From Candidatus Rifleibacteriota bacterium (GTDB taxonomy: Bacteria > Riflebacteria > Ozemobacteria > Ozemobacterales > Ozemobacteraceae): a DNA stretch of 21,271 bases. How positions within the stretch are numbered: the stretch's first letter is position 1; each line of letters starts with the position of its first letter. The stretch spans positions 69,177 to 90,447 of the forward strand of contig JAKJFO010000001.1 of NCBI GenBank assembly GCA_022704885.1, written 5' to 3'. The notes below the pieces were generated by a model. The model was not told where the DNA came from and did no database searches. It was given only the letters and a program-made list of their open reading frames with translations. Position numbers and translations under genes: made by a program. This document shows positions 1 through 7,341 of this stretch, piece after piece.

Positions 1-228
1 CTGTTCATCGCCGTAGCCGCTATAACCTTCGCGGGTGCTGAGACGATCGACTTCCTTGTGCAGGCCTTCGACGATGTGTGGTGTAAGCGGTTCGGTAGTG
101 TTGCCGATTCCGAGGCTGATAATCTTCGCATCAGGGTTTTTCTGCAGATATTCGCGCTTGCGCCGATTAATTTCGGGAAAGAGATAACCGGCTGTGAGTT
201 TTGCCATGTTCGGATTGCGTTTAACCAT
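1..228 (-). CDS. dapL: LL-diaminopimelate aminotransferase, N-terminal part (cut by window edge)
   Basis: This is the first 76 codons of a PLP-dependent aminotransferase that converts tetrahydrodipicolinate directly to LL-diaminopimelate, using glutamate as amino donor, in the cytoplasm. The protein begins MVKRNPNMAKLTAGYLFPEI and continues through the strongly DapL-like stretch IISLGIGNTTEPL (about residues 37-49) to REGYSGYGDEQ at the window edge. The AGYLFPEI and LGIG..TEPL signatures separate DapL from other class I aminotransferases. I chose ATG 226-228 because AAGG lies about 6 bases upstream, inside the end of lysA; an internal ATG at residue 8 (MAKLTAGYLF) is possible. It is the last visible gene of the lysC-asd-lysA-dapL operon, with only 2 bases between the lysA stop and this start. 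The PLP lysine and the rest of the protein lie outside the window. Confidence 0.9.
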   Translation of the reverse strand, partial: MVKRNPNMAKLTAGYLFPEINRRKREYLQKNPDAKIISLGIGNTTEPLTPHIVEGLHKEVDRLSTREGYSGYGDEQ

Positions 229-230
229 GT

Positions 231-1493
231 TTAAGCCTTGAATCCTTCGAGTTTTTCAAAGTTGAGTGTCGCAAAATAGTCATCGAGGGTTTCAGCCCGC
301 CTGATCTGTTCGACCTCGCCGTTTTCGCGCAACAGCAGTTCAGCCGATCTGAGCTGGCCGTTATAGTTGAATCCCATGGCATGACCATGAGCACCAGTGC
401 AGTGTATCACGATAGCATCGCCGATTTCCAGTTCGGGCAGCATGCGTTCGACTGCGAATTTATCGTTGTTCTCGCAGAGCGGGCCGGTTACGTCGTATTT
501 GTGGTCGTTCGCCAGCTTTTCCTTACCGAGAACGGTTATGTGATGATACGAGCCGTACATGCCGGGCCGCATCAGATTGGCCATGCTGGCATCTAAACCG
601 GCATAGCGACGATAGATGTTCTTGATATGGCGAACCCGGCTGACCAGCCAGCCAAAAGGCCCGGTGACCATACGGCCGTTTTCCATGACGATTTCGAGAG
701 GTGCCAGACCATTGCCGACGATCAGCTCGTCATAGTCTTTTTTGATCAGTCGCGAGACCATTTCGAGATCGACTTCTTTGTCTCCGGGATGATAAGGAAT
801 ACCATAGCCACCGCCCATATCTATCATTTCAATACGAATGCCAGTTGCGCGGCTTATTTCAACGACAAGTTCGAACAACATGCGCGCGGTGCCGACGTGG
901 TATTCCTCTGACAGTTCGTTCGAAGCGACCATGGTATGCAGGCCAAAGCGCTTCACGCCTTTGCTTTTCGCAATTTTATAGGCTTCGATGATCTGGTCGC
1001 GAGTAAGCCCGTACTTGGCTTCTTCGGGCTTGCCGATAATCACGTTGCCTTCTTTGAGCCGACCAGGATTGTAGCGAAAACTCAGCAATTCCGGCGTTCC
1101 AGATGCTTTTTCGAGAAAGTCGATATGGCTGATGTCATCGAGGTTGATGATCGCGCCAAGTTTTCGCGCCAGTACAAATTCTTCTGCCGGTGTATCATTC
1201 GAGGTAAACATGATGTTTTCGCCGGTGATCCCGGCTTTTTCAGACAGCACCAGTTCAGCGAGCGAACTGCAGTCGGCGCCCATTCCTTCTTCTTTAAGAA
1301 TTTTCATGATGAAAGGGTTCGGCAGAGCTTTTACAGCAAAATAATTCTTGAAGCCGGGCATCCAGTCGAAAGCCTTCTTAAGCCGCCGGGCATTGGCGCG
1401 AATCTGCTTTTCGTCGTAAAGATGAAAGGGCGATGGATATTTTTCAAATAGTGCGATTGTCTGAGCTTTGGTTAATGGGTACTGTCTGAGCAT
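231..1493 (-). CDS. lysA: Diaminopimelate decarboxylase
   Basis: This PLP-dependent fold-type III decarboxylase converts meso-diaminopimelate to L-lysine plus CO2 in the cytoplasm. Its 420 aa are the usual family length. Visible signatures are YFAVKALPNP around residues 51-60, with the PLP-binding Lys near 54; the glycine-rich phosphate loop MGGGYGIPYH near 226-235; and GPLCENNDKF near 337-346, which carries the Cys of the second active-site half that joins across the dimer. The ATG (1491-1493) overlaps the asd stop in the string TGATG, so translation is probably coupled to asd. It sits between asd and dapL in a lysine operon, which supports decarboxylation of DAP over ornithine or arginine. 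A related carboxynorspermidine decarboxylase is the main alternative, made unlikely by the context. Confidence 0.93.
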   Translation of the reverse strand: MLRQYPLTKAQTIALFEKYPSPFHLYDEKQIRANARRLKKAFDWMPGFKNYFAVKALPNPFIMKILKEEGMGADCSSLAELVLSEKAGITGENIMFTSNDTPAEEFVLARKLGAIINLDDISHIDFLEKASGTPELLSFRYNPGRLKEGNVIIGKPEEAKYGLTRDQIIEAYKIAKSKGVKRFGLHTMVASNELSEEYHVGTARMLFELVVEISRATGIRIEMIDMGGGYGIPYHPGDKEVDLEMVSRLIKKDYDELIVGNGLAPLEIVMENGRMVTGPFGWLVSRVRHIKNIYRRYAGLDASMANLMRPGMYGSYHHITVLGKEKLANDHKYDVTGPLCENNDKFAVERMLPELEIGDAIVIHCTGAHGHAMGFNYNGQLRSAELLLRENGEVEQIRRAETLDDYFATLNFEKLEGFKA

Positions 1494-2578
1494 CAGTCGA
1501 AGTATCCTTTGGCTTTGAGCAGTTCGGCGTTGAGAATCCCACCGCCGGCGGCGCCACGCACGGTGTTGTGCGACAGGCCGACGAATCTTATATCGAAAAC
1601 ATTACATTGGCGCAGACGTCCGATGCTTACCGCCATGCCCTTGTCGGCATCGCGATCTTTGCGTGGCTGTGGCCGATTGGATTCTTCGCGGTAGATAATC
1701 GGCTGCGTCGGCGCAAAGGGCAACTGCAGCTGTTGCGGCAGAGATTTGAAATCATGCCAGATACGTTTTATCTCGTCGAGCGACGGCTTTTTATCGCCGA
1801 ATTCAAGGCTGACGCAGGCTGTGTGGCCATCAACCACCGGCACCCGGTTGCAGTGCGCCGAAATCTTGATAGATTCATCATTAACGATGCGGCCTTCGGC
1901 GATGCGGCCGAGAATCTTGTGCGGTTCGACTTCTGACTTTTCTTCTTCGCCACCGATGAACGGCACTATGTTGTCGATCATATCGAGCGAGGGAACGCCC
2001 GGATACCCGGCGCCCGAAACCGCCTGCATGGTAGTGATGATCATCTTTCTGATTTCGTAACCAGCCTGCAGCAGGGCAAAAACCGGTGTCATATAGCTTT
2101 GCAGTGAGCAGTTCGGCTTGACCGCGATAAAACCCTTTTGCCAGCCGCGTTTGCTGCGTTGCGCGGCAATAACATTGATATGTTCATGGTTGATTTCTGG
2201 AATCAGCATCGGCACGTCATCAGTGCCGCGATGCGCCGAAGCGTTGCTGACCACCGGGATGCCACGCGCCGCGTAGGCGTCTTCGAGTTCGCGCGCGGCC
2301 TGTTTGTCCATGTCAAGCGCCGAGAAAACGAAAACGCAGTGATTATCGGCCAGAGCCGGGTTGTTGGCATCCTGCACGACCAGTCCGGCAACGCCGGGCG
2401 GCACATCTTGAACCATCTGCCAACGCCCGGCTACAGCGTCGCGGTAGGTTTTGCCGGCACTTGCCGGTGATGCGGCGACATAAGCAACTTCGAACCAGGG
2501 GTGCTGCGCGAGCAGGCTGATATACTGCTGGCCGACCATACCGGTCGCCCCAAGAACTCCAACTTTTATTTTGTTCAT
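1493..2578 (-). CDS. asd: Aspartate-semialdehyde dehydrogenase, archaeal/fungal-type
   Basis: This NADPH-dependent enzyme reduces aspartyl phosphate to aspartate semialdehyde, the branch point to lysine/DAP, methionine and threonine. The 361-aa protein starts with a Rossmann motif (KVGVLGATGMVGQQY, about residues 5-19). The catalytic Cys is at about residue 157 in AVKPNCSLQ, followed by SGAGYPGVPSLDMIDNIVP (about 189-207) and a GGEEEKSEVEP segment. The SGAGYPGVPSLD and GGEEEK signatures mark the archaeal/fungal-type subclass, not the common Gram-negative or Gram-positive form. The ATG at 2576-2578 has AGAGGT a few bases upstream. Its stop overlaps the lysA start by one base. The gene follows lysC after an unusually long 229-bp gap that holds repeats. 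Confidence 0.93.
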   Translation of the reverse strand: MNKIKVGVLGATGMVGQQYISLLAQHPWFEVAYVAASPASAGKTYRDAVAGRWQMVQDVPPGVAGLVVQDANNPALADNHCVFVFSALDMDKQAARELEDAYAARGIPVVSNASAHRGTDDVPMLIPEINHEHINVIAAQRSKRGWQKGFIAVKPNCSLQSYMTPVFALLQAGYEIRKMIITTMQAVSGAGYPGVPSLDMIDNIVPFIGGEEEKSEVEPHKILGRIAEGRIVNDESIKISAHCNRVPVVDGHTACVSLEFGDKKPSLDEIKRIWHDFKSLPQQLQLPFAPTQPIIYREESNRPQPRKDRDADKGMAVSIGRLRQCNVFDIRFVGLSHNTVRGAAGGGILNAELLKAKGYFD

Positions 2579-2602
2579 ACTACCTCTTCAGTTCTATTAC
2601 TT

Positions 2603-2795
2603 ACCCGGGCTCTCGGCGGGATCTCAACGCTTCAGCGATTCGCCTCATCAACTTCTCGATTGCTGGAGCCTTTGAGTCAAATCTGCTCGGCTCACAAGCT
2701 TACGCTTATGAGAAGCCCGCCTACGCCCTTTGTTTATCATTAGTCATAGCCAAATGCAATTGCTCTTTGTATTCTTATCCGGGCTCTCGGCGGGA
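2603..2795. repeat. Direct repeat pair enclosing a hairpin in the lysC-asd gap
   Basis: The 17-base string CCGGGCTCTCGGCGGGA occurs twice in the gap, at 2605-2621 and 2779-2795, with near-identical flanking bases and about 174 bp between copies. Between them lies an imperfect inverted repeat: CTCACAAGC (2691-2699), loop TTAC, GCTTATGAG (2704-2712), one mismatch. No U-run follows the hairpin on either strand, so it is not an obvious intrinsic terminator. I infer a small dispersed repeat element inserted between two operon genes; whether other copies exist cannot be seen here. Confidence 0.5.
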
Positions 2796-2807
2796 GCTGC
2801 CGGTGCG

Positions 2808-4139
2808 TCAAGCGGTTTCGAAGAAAGTGCGGTGCAGTTCTCTGATGCAGGTGTCGGCTTCACTGTCATCGACTATGAAGCTGATATTCACCTTGGAAGC
2901 TCCCTGCGAGATCATCTGCACGTTGATACCGCTGGCGCTGAGCACTTCGAAAGTGCGTTCGAGAATCTCAGACGAGCGTCTGACGTTGCCGACCATGGTA
3001 ACAATGGTCTTGCCCTTCTTGATGGTGACGTTGGCGATCTTGTCGAGCGCCGCCTCCAGCGCTTCGATGCCGTTTTCACGGTTGTCGAGCGTCAGCGAGA
3101 TACTGACTTCGCTGGTCGCCAGCATATCGACCGAGACCTTGTATTCGTCGAATATCTGGAACACTTTAGCGAGAAAACCATATTGGCCGAGCATGCGGGT
3201 CGAGACGATATCGACGACGGTAACCTTCTTTTTGAAGGTCAGCACGCGCAGCATCTCGTCTGAGTCGTCGAGCATGCTCAGGATAAGGGTTCCCGGGTGG
3301 GTCGGGTTATACGAATTTTTGACGCGCACCGGAATCTTTTTGCACATAGCCGGTATTATCGAGCGCGGGTGCAGCACCTTGGCGCCGAAATAAGCCAGTT
3401 CGCTGGCTTCTTCGAACGAGATGTTGCTGACCGGGCGGGCAGTGCTGACAATGCGCGGATCGGTGGTCAGAATGCCATCGACGTCTTTCCAGACCTGTAT
3501 CTCTTTTGCACGCAAAGCGGCGCCGAGAACCGAAGCGGTCAGATCGCTGCCACCGCGACCGAGAGTCGTGATATTGCCATTTTTGCTCTTGGCGATAAAC
3601 CCTGTGATGATTGGGGTGTAGGCGTAGTGACTGTTGAGATGGCCGAGAGTTTCGTCGATTTTTGCATAGGATTCTTCGAGAATTTCGCCGTTGTTATGAT
3701 CGTTGTTGCTGGTGAAACCGATATCCCAGGCATCGAAAAACTTCGCCTCAACACCGATGCGGTTGAGATAACCGGCGATTAGCCGCACCGAAAGGCGCTC
3801 ACCAAAAGACACCAGATAATCTCTGGTGCGCGGTGAGAATTCCTTGATCAACGCTATGCCGGAAAGCAGGTTCTTGAGCTCATCGAACAGGTCTTTGATG
3901 ACATCAGGATTTACTTCGAGCTCTTCAGCGGTTGCGAGGTGCAGCTTGCGGATGTCTTTGATGCAGACCTTGCCGGCAAGGGCACGATCGACTGCTTCGA
4001 GCAGGTTATCGGTCGTGTCACCCATCGCAGAAGCTACAATCAAAGGCTTCTCGTCGATGTGCATCTTTATGATATCGACAACATGCCTGATTCTTTCGGC
4101 ATTTGCCAGAGAGCTGCCGCCAAACTTCATGATGATCAT
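2808..4139 (-). CDS. lysC: Aspartate kinase (aspartokinase), monofunctional
   Basis: This enzyme phosphorylates the beta-carboxylate of aspartate, the first committed step to lysine/DAP, threonine and methionine, in the cytoplasm. The 443-aa protein opens with MIIMKFGGSSLANAERI, the kinase N-terminal signature KFGGSS at residues 5-10, followed by FSPRTRDYLVSFGERLSVRL (about 100-119) and GRGGSDLTAS, the aspartate/ATP-site motif near 194-203. The C-terminal part from about residue 300 (VTVVDIVSTRMLGQYGFLAKVF and VTMVGNVRRSS) looks like tandem ACT domains, which bind feedback amino acids in this family. The start at 4139 has AGGAG 9 bases upstream; the internal ATG at codon 4 is too far from it. 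It leads the lysine operon and has its own promoter-like sequence upstream. The length matches lysine-sensitive monofunctional enzymes; the actual inhibitor is not deducible. Confidence 0.93.
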   Translation of the reverse strand: MIIMKFGGSSLANAERIRHVVDIIKMHIDEKPLIVASAMGDTTDNLLEAVDRALAGKVCIKDIRKLHLATAEELEVNPDVIKDLFDELKNLLSGIALIKEFSPRTRDYLVSFGERLSVRLIAGYLNRIGVEAKFFDAWDIGFTSNNDHNNGEILEESYAKIDETLGHLNSHYAYTPIITGFIAKSKNGNITTLGRGGSDLTASVLGAALRAKEIQVWKDVDGILTTDPRIVSTARPVSNISFEEASELAYFGAKVLHPRSIIPAMCKKIPVRVKNSYNPTHPGTLILSMLDDSDEMLRVLTFKKKVTVVDIVSTRMLGQYGFLAKVFQIFDEYKVSVDMLATSEVSISLTLDNRENGIEALEAALDKIANVTIKKGKTIVTMVGNVRRSSEILERTFEVLSASGINVQMISQGASKVNISFIVDDSEADTCIRELHRTFFETA

Positions 4140-4174
4140 CTGCAGTTACTCCTCACCCCGGTTTTTAGCAGGCA

Positions 4175-4203
4175 ATGATACCCTTTTTAACCGCCAACCG
4201 CAA
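4175..4203 (-). promoter_or_regulatory. Putative sigma70-type promoter of the lysine operon
   Basis: On the minus strand a TTGCGG box (plus 4198-4203) and a TATCAT box (plus 4175-4180) are separated by exactly 17 bases. The -10 box matches the consensus at 5 of 6 positions; the -35 box is weaker. Transcription would start near 4168, giving a leader of about 28 bases before the lysC ATG. That is too short for a lysine riboswitch or an attenuator. Confidence 0.45.
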
Positions 4204-4239
4204 GTATCAACCATTATGAAGTGAAAGCGGCTGAGAGGT

Positions 4240-6153
4240 CTATTCGGGTTTCAGGATATAGCCTTTGATCACGGCTTCTACATCGGTCAGATCGGCGTCA
4301 TCGATACCGATGTGGCTTTCGAGCTTTTTCTGAACCGCGACCAGAGAAGCTTCGACAAATGCTTCTGCCGGCAGGCGGTAGTTTTTGTTGAGGTCTTCTT
4401 CGATCTTTTTTATCTTTTCCTGATAGGCGGCAACACGGGTTTTCACTTCTTCGCTGACCATAGAATCGACGATATCACGGCCGGCGGCTTTGAGCTCAAG
4501 CTTTACCCGTTCGCGAATCGATTCTTCGAGGCGGTCCTGGATAAGACCGGGGTTGTTGATGATATTGTGTGCCTGCTGAAAGGTATCCCAGGCCTTTTTC
4601 AGCTCAGGTTGCGAGTCGATTACGCGCATCGCCTGCTCGAAACCGTGCTGCGCGATGAGATCGCGCATATTGCCGCTGCGCGCGGTGTTGATAAGATCGA
4701 CGGCCTGCTCGACCTTGCGTCTGGTTTCGGGCGGCAGGCTCTCGATAACAGCTTCTTTAAGCAGTTCCTGGCGGTTGATCGATTCACCCTTGATCAGGCG
4801 CTGCACCAGCGGGTTGTTATAAACTTTGTCAGGCAGCAGCTTTGAGGCAAGTCGCTCAGTCAAGCCTTTTCCGGTAGCTTCTTCGAACAGAAAATTCACC
4901 GCTTTATAAGGATTGCTGCTGTTTTTAACGAGATCGACGACTTTTTTGAACTTTTCAAATTTTTCGACGACTTCATTCACACGGTCAAGTGTGTTGTTGA
5001 TCCATTTGATCGCCTTGATGAAGCCTGAATCTTCTTTGGGCAGTTCGGTGAGAAAATCGTGCATGAGAAACTGTTCAAGCTCATTGCGGCGGGCGATAAG
5101 AGCGTCGAGTTTTTCGTCTTTGAGGCCGACTTCTTCCTGCAGTTTGAGAATCTCAATGTGCTTGTCCTGAAGGCTCTGGCGCAGATTTTTGCGGTTATCC
5201 CAGTCTTCCGAGGTGTATTTTTTCGTCATCTCGTCAATCTCAGCCTGGGTGCGGGCAATGACTTCACGACAGGTTTTTATCGAAGGATTGCCAAGACGAC
5301 CGCTATAGCGATGCTGCATGCTCTCATCGGCAAGCGCCGCGTTGATTCTGGAGATTTCATTCTGATTGGTCTCGATCAGGCCTTTGAAATGGCCAGTGCT
5401 TGTCCAGTTGAAGGCCCGCGAGGTATAGGTGCCTTCTGCCATTCTTTTCGTCATGTCGGCAATCGACTTTTCCCAGCTTTCCGTTGCCTGCTCGGCGCTC
5501 TTTACGTTGTCAGCCGGCGTTTTGCCTTCAGCTACCTGTTTTTTAGTGTCTTCGACTCTCTTCATCTGCTCCTGCAGAGAATCTCTGGCAGCCTGCAGTT
5601 CTTTCGCATGCTCTTCAGTCAGCCGGGTCAGATCACTTTGAGCTTTCGCGATCTGCTCTTCATATTTTTTTATCTCGCTCGCAGCATACTCTTTGGTAAC
5701 AGCAATCTGATCTTCATAATCTTTGATATATCTGATTTTCGCATGCTTCTGCAGAAAGAAGCCCCATTTGTTTTCTTCCATCTGATACTCGATCAGACGT
5801 TTTTCGGAATTGAGCCGGTCGAGCCGGTCGAGCAGAACGAGGCGCTGTTCGGCGCTCAGGTCGGGTGCATTGTCGTTCTGGATTTTTTCTATAGAACTTT
5901 CGGTGAGAGTCATCAGGTCACGAGCCCAGTTCTTTTTCTGATCGACGAGTTCCTTGATCTCAGTCGAAAGCCGCTTTACCTCTTCTTCGTTGCCGGCCTT
6001 GCGGGCAGCCTGCATCTTTTGCAAAGCGGTGCGTTCAGAGATATATACTGAGCTGATGATACCTTCCTGCGCGTATGATGCTGAAGTCGACAACCGCATA
6101 ATTATTAAGATCAATCCAACCAACCATTTTGCTGCAACTCTCTGTTTAAACAT
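4240..6153 (-). CDS. Secreted long coiled-coil protein of unknown function
   Basis: I do not recognise the family. The 637-aa protein starts with a signal peptide (MFKQRVAAKWLVGLILIIMR followed by a small-residue run to SYA, with likely cleavage near residue 28), so it is exported across the inner membrane. Residues about 30-370 are rich in Glu, Lys, Gln and Leu with long heptad-like stretches and almost no Gly or Pro, which implies an extended coiled coil. A less coiled section around 380-470 (GKGLTERLASKLLPDKVY) is followed by further helical sequence to the C-terminus; no TM helix is seen after the signal. The start has GGGAG 6 bases upstream and a strong promoter. It ends 100 bp before lysC, but lysC appears to have its own promoter, so no shared function is implied. 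A structural or envelope-spacing role is only a guess. Confidence 0.75.
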   Translation of the reverse strand: MFKQRVAAKWLVGLILIIMRLSTSASYAQEGIISSVYISERTALQKMQAARKAGNEEEVKRLSTEIKELVDQKKNWARDLMTLTESSIEKIQNDNAPDLSAEQRLVLLDRLDRLNSEKRLIEYQMEENKWGFFLQKHAKIRYIKDYEDQIAVTKEYAASEIKKYEEQIAKAQSDLTRLTEEHAKELQAARDSLQEQMKRVEDTKKQVAEGKTPADNVKSAEQATESWEKSIADMTKRMAEGTYTSRAFNWTSTGHFKGLIETNQNEISRINAALADESMQHRYSGRLGNPSIKTCREVIARTQAEIDEMTKKYTSEDWDNRKNLRQSLQDKHIEILKLQEEVGLKDEKLDALIARRNELEQFLMHDFLTELPKEDSGFIKAIKWINNTLDRVNEVVEKFEKFKKVVDLVKNSSNPYKAVNFLFEEATGKGLTERLASKLLPDKVYNNPLVQRLIKGESINRQELLKEAVIESLPPETRRKVEQAVDLINTARSGNMRDLIAQHGFEQAMRVIDSQPELKKAWDTFQQAHNIINNPGLIQDRLEESIRERVKLELKAAGRDIVDSMVSEEVKTRVAAYQEKIKKIEEDLNKNYRLPAEAFVEASLVAVQKKLESHIGIDDADLTDVEAVIKGYILKPE

Positions 6154-6198
6154 TGCTGTCTCCCTTGTTTTATAAAGTAATGTCTTTTTTAAAGCCGT

Positions 6199-6226
6199 AT
6201 TATATCAGGCAGCCAAACTATTGCAA
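6199..6226 (-). promoter_or_regulatory. Strong sigma70-like promoter for the coiled-coil gene
   Basis: On the minus strand TTGCAA (6221-6226) and a perfect TATAAT (plus 6199-6204) are 16 bases apart. A TG one base upstream of the -10 box makes it an extended -10. It lies 46-73 bases upstream of the ATG at 6153 and directs transcription towards it. It is the best promoter match noticed in the window. Confidence 0.6.
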
Positions 6227-6257
6227 CCCTCAATTCATCTGGCTGATGGATATGGTA

Positions 6258-6263
6258 TATAAT
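6258..6263 (+). promoter_or_regulatory. Putative -10 box of the small-gene cassette
   Basis: A perfect TATAAT lies 33 bases upstream of the ATG at 6297, giving a short leader that contains GGAGGG. No convincing -35 box is present at 16-18 bases spacing (the sequence there is about TTCATC). It is divergent from the promoter at 6199-6226, so both genes are read outward from a 143-bp spacer. Confidence 0.35.
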
Positions 6264-6296
6264 TCAGGGTGGAGCTGGAGTTTTATGGAGGGACTT

Positions 6297-6821
6297 ATGA
6301 GGAAAATCACATTGCTGGTAATATGCCTGTGGCTGGGCTGTGCGGCCATGCTGGCTGCACAGAGCGAGGCGACAACTACTGACATTCTGTTTGCGAGATA
6401 CTATGTTAACTGGGCGGAAGGTCTTGATTTCAAAGGGATCACAGTTGACTCAGCCGGGCAGGTTCATCTGTTTGACTATGGATACAATGGGCGGATGCCG
6501 GAACTCGATCGCAATGCACTGACGTCAGATCAGCTCAAAACTCTCTATGAACCGGGAAAGAAGCTGATCGCGAAGGTTGCACCCGATAAGCTGCAGCAGA
6601 TGATCGCTCTCGTTCCTGCTGTCGCTGTTGCAAGTATATCTGAACGCGTGCACGAAGCCTGCGATATGGGGGCTTATAAAAGCGTGGCATATCTGCTGGA
6701 TGCTCAGACAAAGCTTTACAAAGAGATAAATCTTAAGACGAAGGGTGACTGGAGTTCGCACAATCTGGCACCGGAAGCCGCTGAAATTGTCGAGTGGCTG
6801 AACAGTCTTAAAGAAGAGTAG
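6297..6821 (+). CDS. Small exported protein of unknown function
   Basis: The 174-aa protein begins MRKITLLVICLWLGCAAMLA followed by AQS: a typical signal peptide with likely cleavage after the Ala-rich end (about residue 21). A lipobox reading (WLGC at about 12-15) is possible, which would make it a lipoprotein. The mature part has a short region ARYYVNWAEGLDFKGITVDS and a mostly helical C-terminus (residues about 80-174); I recognise no family. I place the start at ATG 6297 because GGAGGG lies just upstream and the signal peptide starts there. An in-frame ATG at 6153 would add 48 non-signal residues and run through the divergent promoters. The next gene starts 13 bases downstream, so this is probably the first gene of a three-gene unit with two membrane proteins. 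Confidence 0.7.
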   Translation: MRKITLLVICLWLGCAAMLAAQSEATTTDILFARYYVNWAEGLDFKGITVDSAGQVHLFDYGYNGRMPELDRNALTSDQLKTLYEPGKKLIAKVAPDKLQQMIALVPAVAVASISERVHEACDMGAYKSVAYLLDAQTKLYKEINLKTKGDWSSHNLAPEAAEIVEWLNSLKEE

Positions 6822-6834
6822 AAAGACACTGATT

Positions 6835-7341
6835 ATGAAAAGTCTCGTCGGTCGATATGGCAACCGTAACCGTCTGCAGGTATGGTTTTCGCTGCTTGTT
6901 TTCACTCTCTGCGCCTGGTGGACGCTCAACCCCAGATCTTTTCATCTGCTCGATGGCACCAGCATAACTCTGGCACTGATGTTTGGCGCTCTTTTCGACT
7001 TTCGCTTTCCGTTCAATGTAGCATCGGCATGGCCTGAAGCCGCTTTCCTGATGATTACAGTGTCTATACCATTTTTGCTGCACGTTCATTTTCTCAGAAA
7101 CGGCCTGAAATACATGTCGGCGCTGAATCTTTTCTGGTTTGCCTATGCTGCGCAGAACTGCTTCAGACTGCTCGACGCCAAAATCTATCGCTGGCCGGCA
7201 ACCTTGTTTTTTGTTCTGAGCCTTACTCTGACTGTCGTTGCTTTGCTTAAATGCCTGCAAAATTCAGAAACCAGATTCGAAGACGGCTTCAAAGACGAAA
7301 TCGATGAGTTCGAACATGGCGAAAACGAGGGTAGCGTATGA
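6835..7341 (+). CDS. Small multi-span membrane protein of unknown function
   Basis: The 168-aa protein has four or five hydrophobic segments, at about residues 14-32 (VWFSLLVFTLCAWWTL), 43-59, 68-87 (FLMITVSIPFLLHVHFL), 92-110 and 119-141 (TLFFVLSLTLTVVALL), and a charged acidic C-terminal tail (DGFKDEIDEFEHGENEG). It therefore sits in the inner membrane. No family is recognised and no catalytic motif is visible. The ribosome binding site is weak (GAAAGA), and the gene lies 13 bases after the exported-protein gene. Its stop overlaps the next start in ATGA, so its translation is linked to both neighbours. Confidence 0.7.
   Translation: MKSLVGRYGNRNRLQVWFSLLVFTLCAWWTLNPRSFHLLDGTSITLALMFGALFDFRFPFNVASAWPEAAFLMITVSIPFLLHVHFLRNGLKYMSALNLFWFAYAAQNCFRLLDAKIYRWPATLFFVLSLTLTVVALLKCLQNSETRFEDGFKDEIDEFEHGENEGSV

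Noticed and set aside
936..1451. A 171-codon plus-strand frame antisense to lysA
   Set aside because: It lies wholly within a clearly recognised enzyme gene and shows no domain or ribosome site; it is a shadow of codon bias.
2691..2712. Hairpin as a Rho-independent terminator between lysC and asd
   Set aside because: No U-run follows the stem in either direction, and the genes belong to one pathway on one strand.
4140..4239. Possible lysine riboswitch upstream of lysC
   Set aside because: The gap is only 100 bp and the likely start site leaves a leader of about 28 bases; an L-box needs a much longer structured leader.
5059..6051. A 330-codon open frame on the plus strand, antisense to the coiled-coil gene
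   Set aside because: It reflects the Glu/Lys-rich codons of the coiled-coil gene, which read as Phe/Leu-rich codons without stops on the other strand. There is no ribosome site, and the translation is low-complexity hydrophobic sequence.
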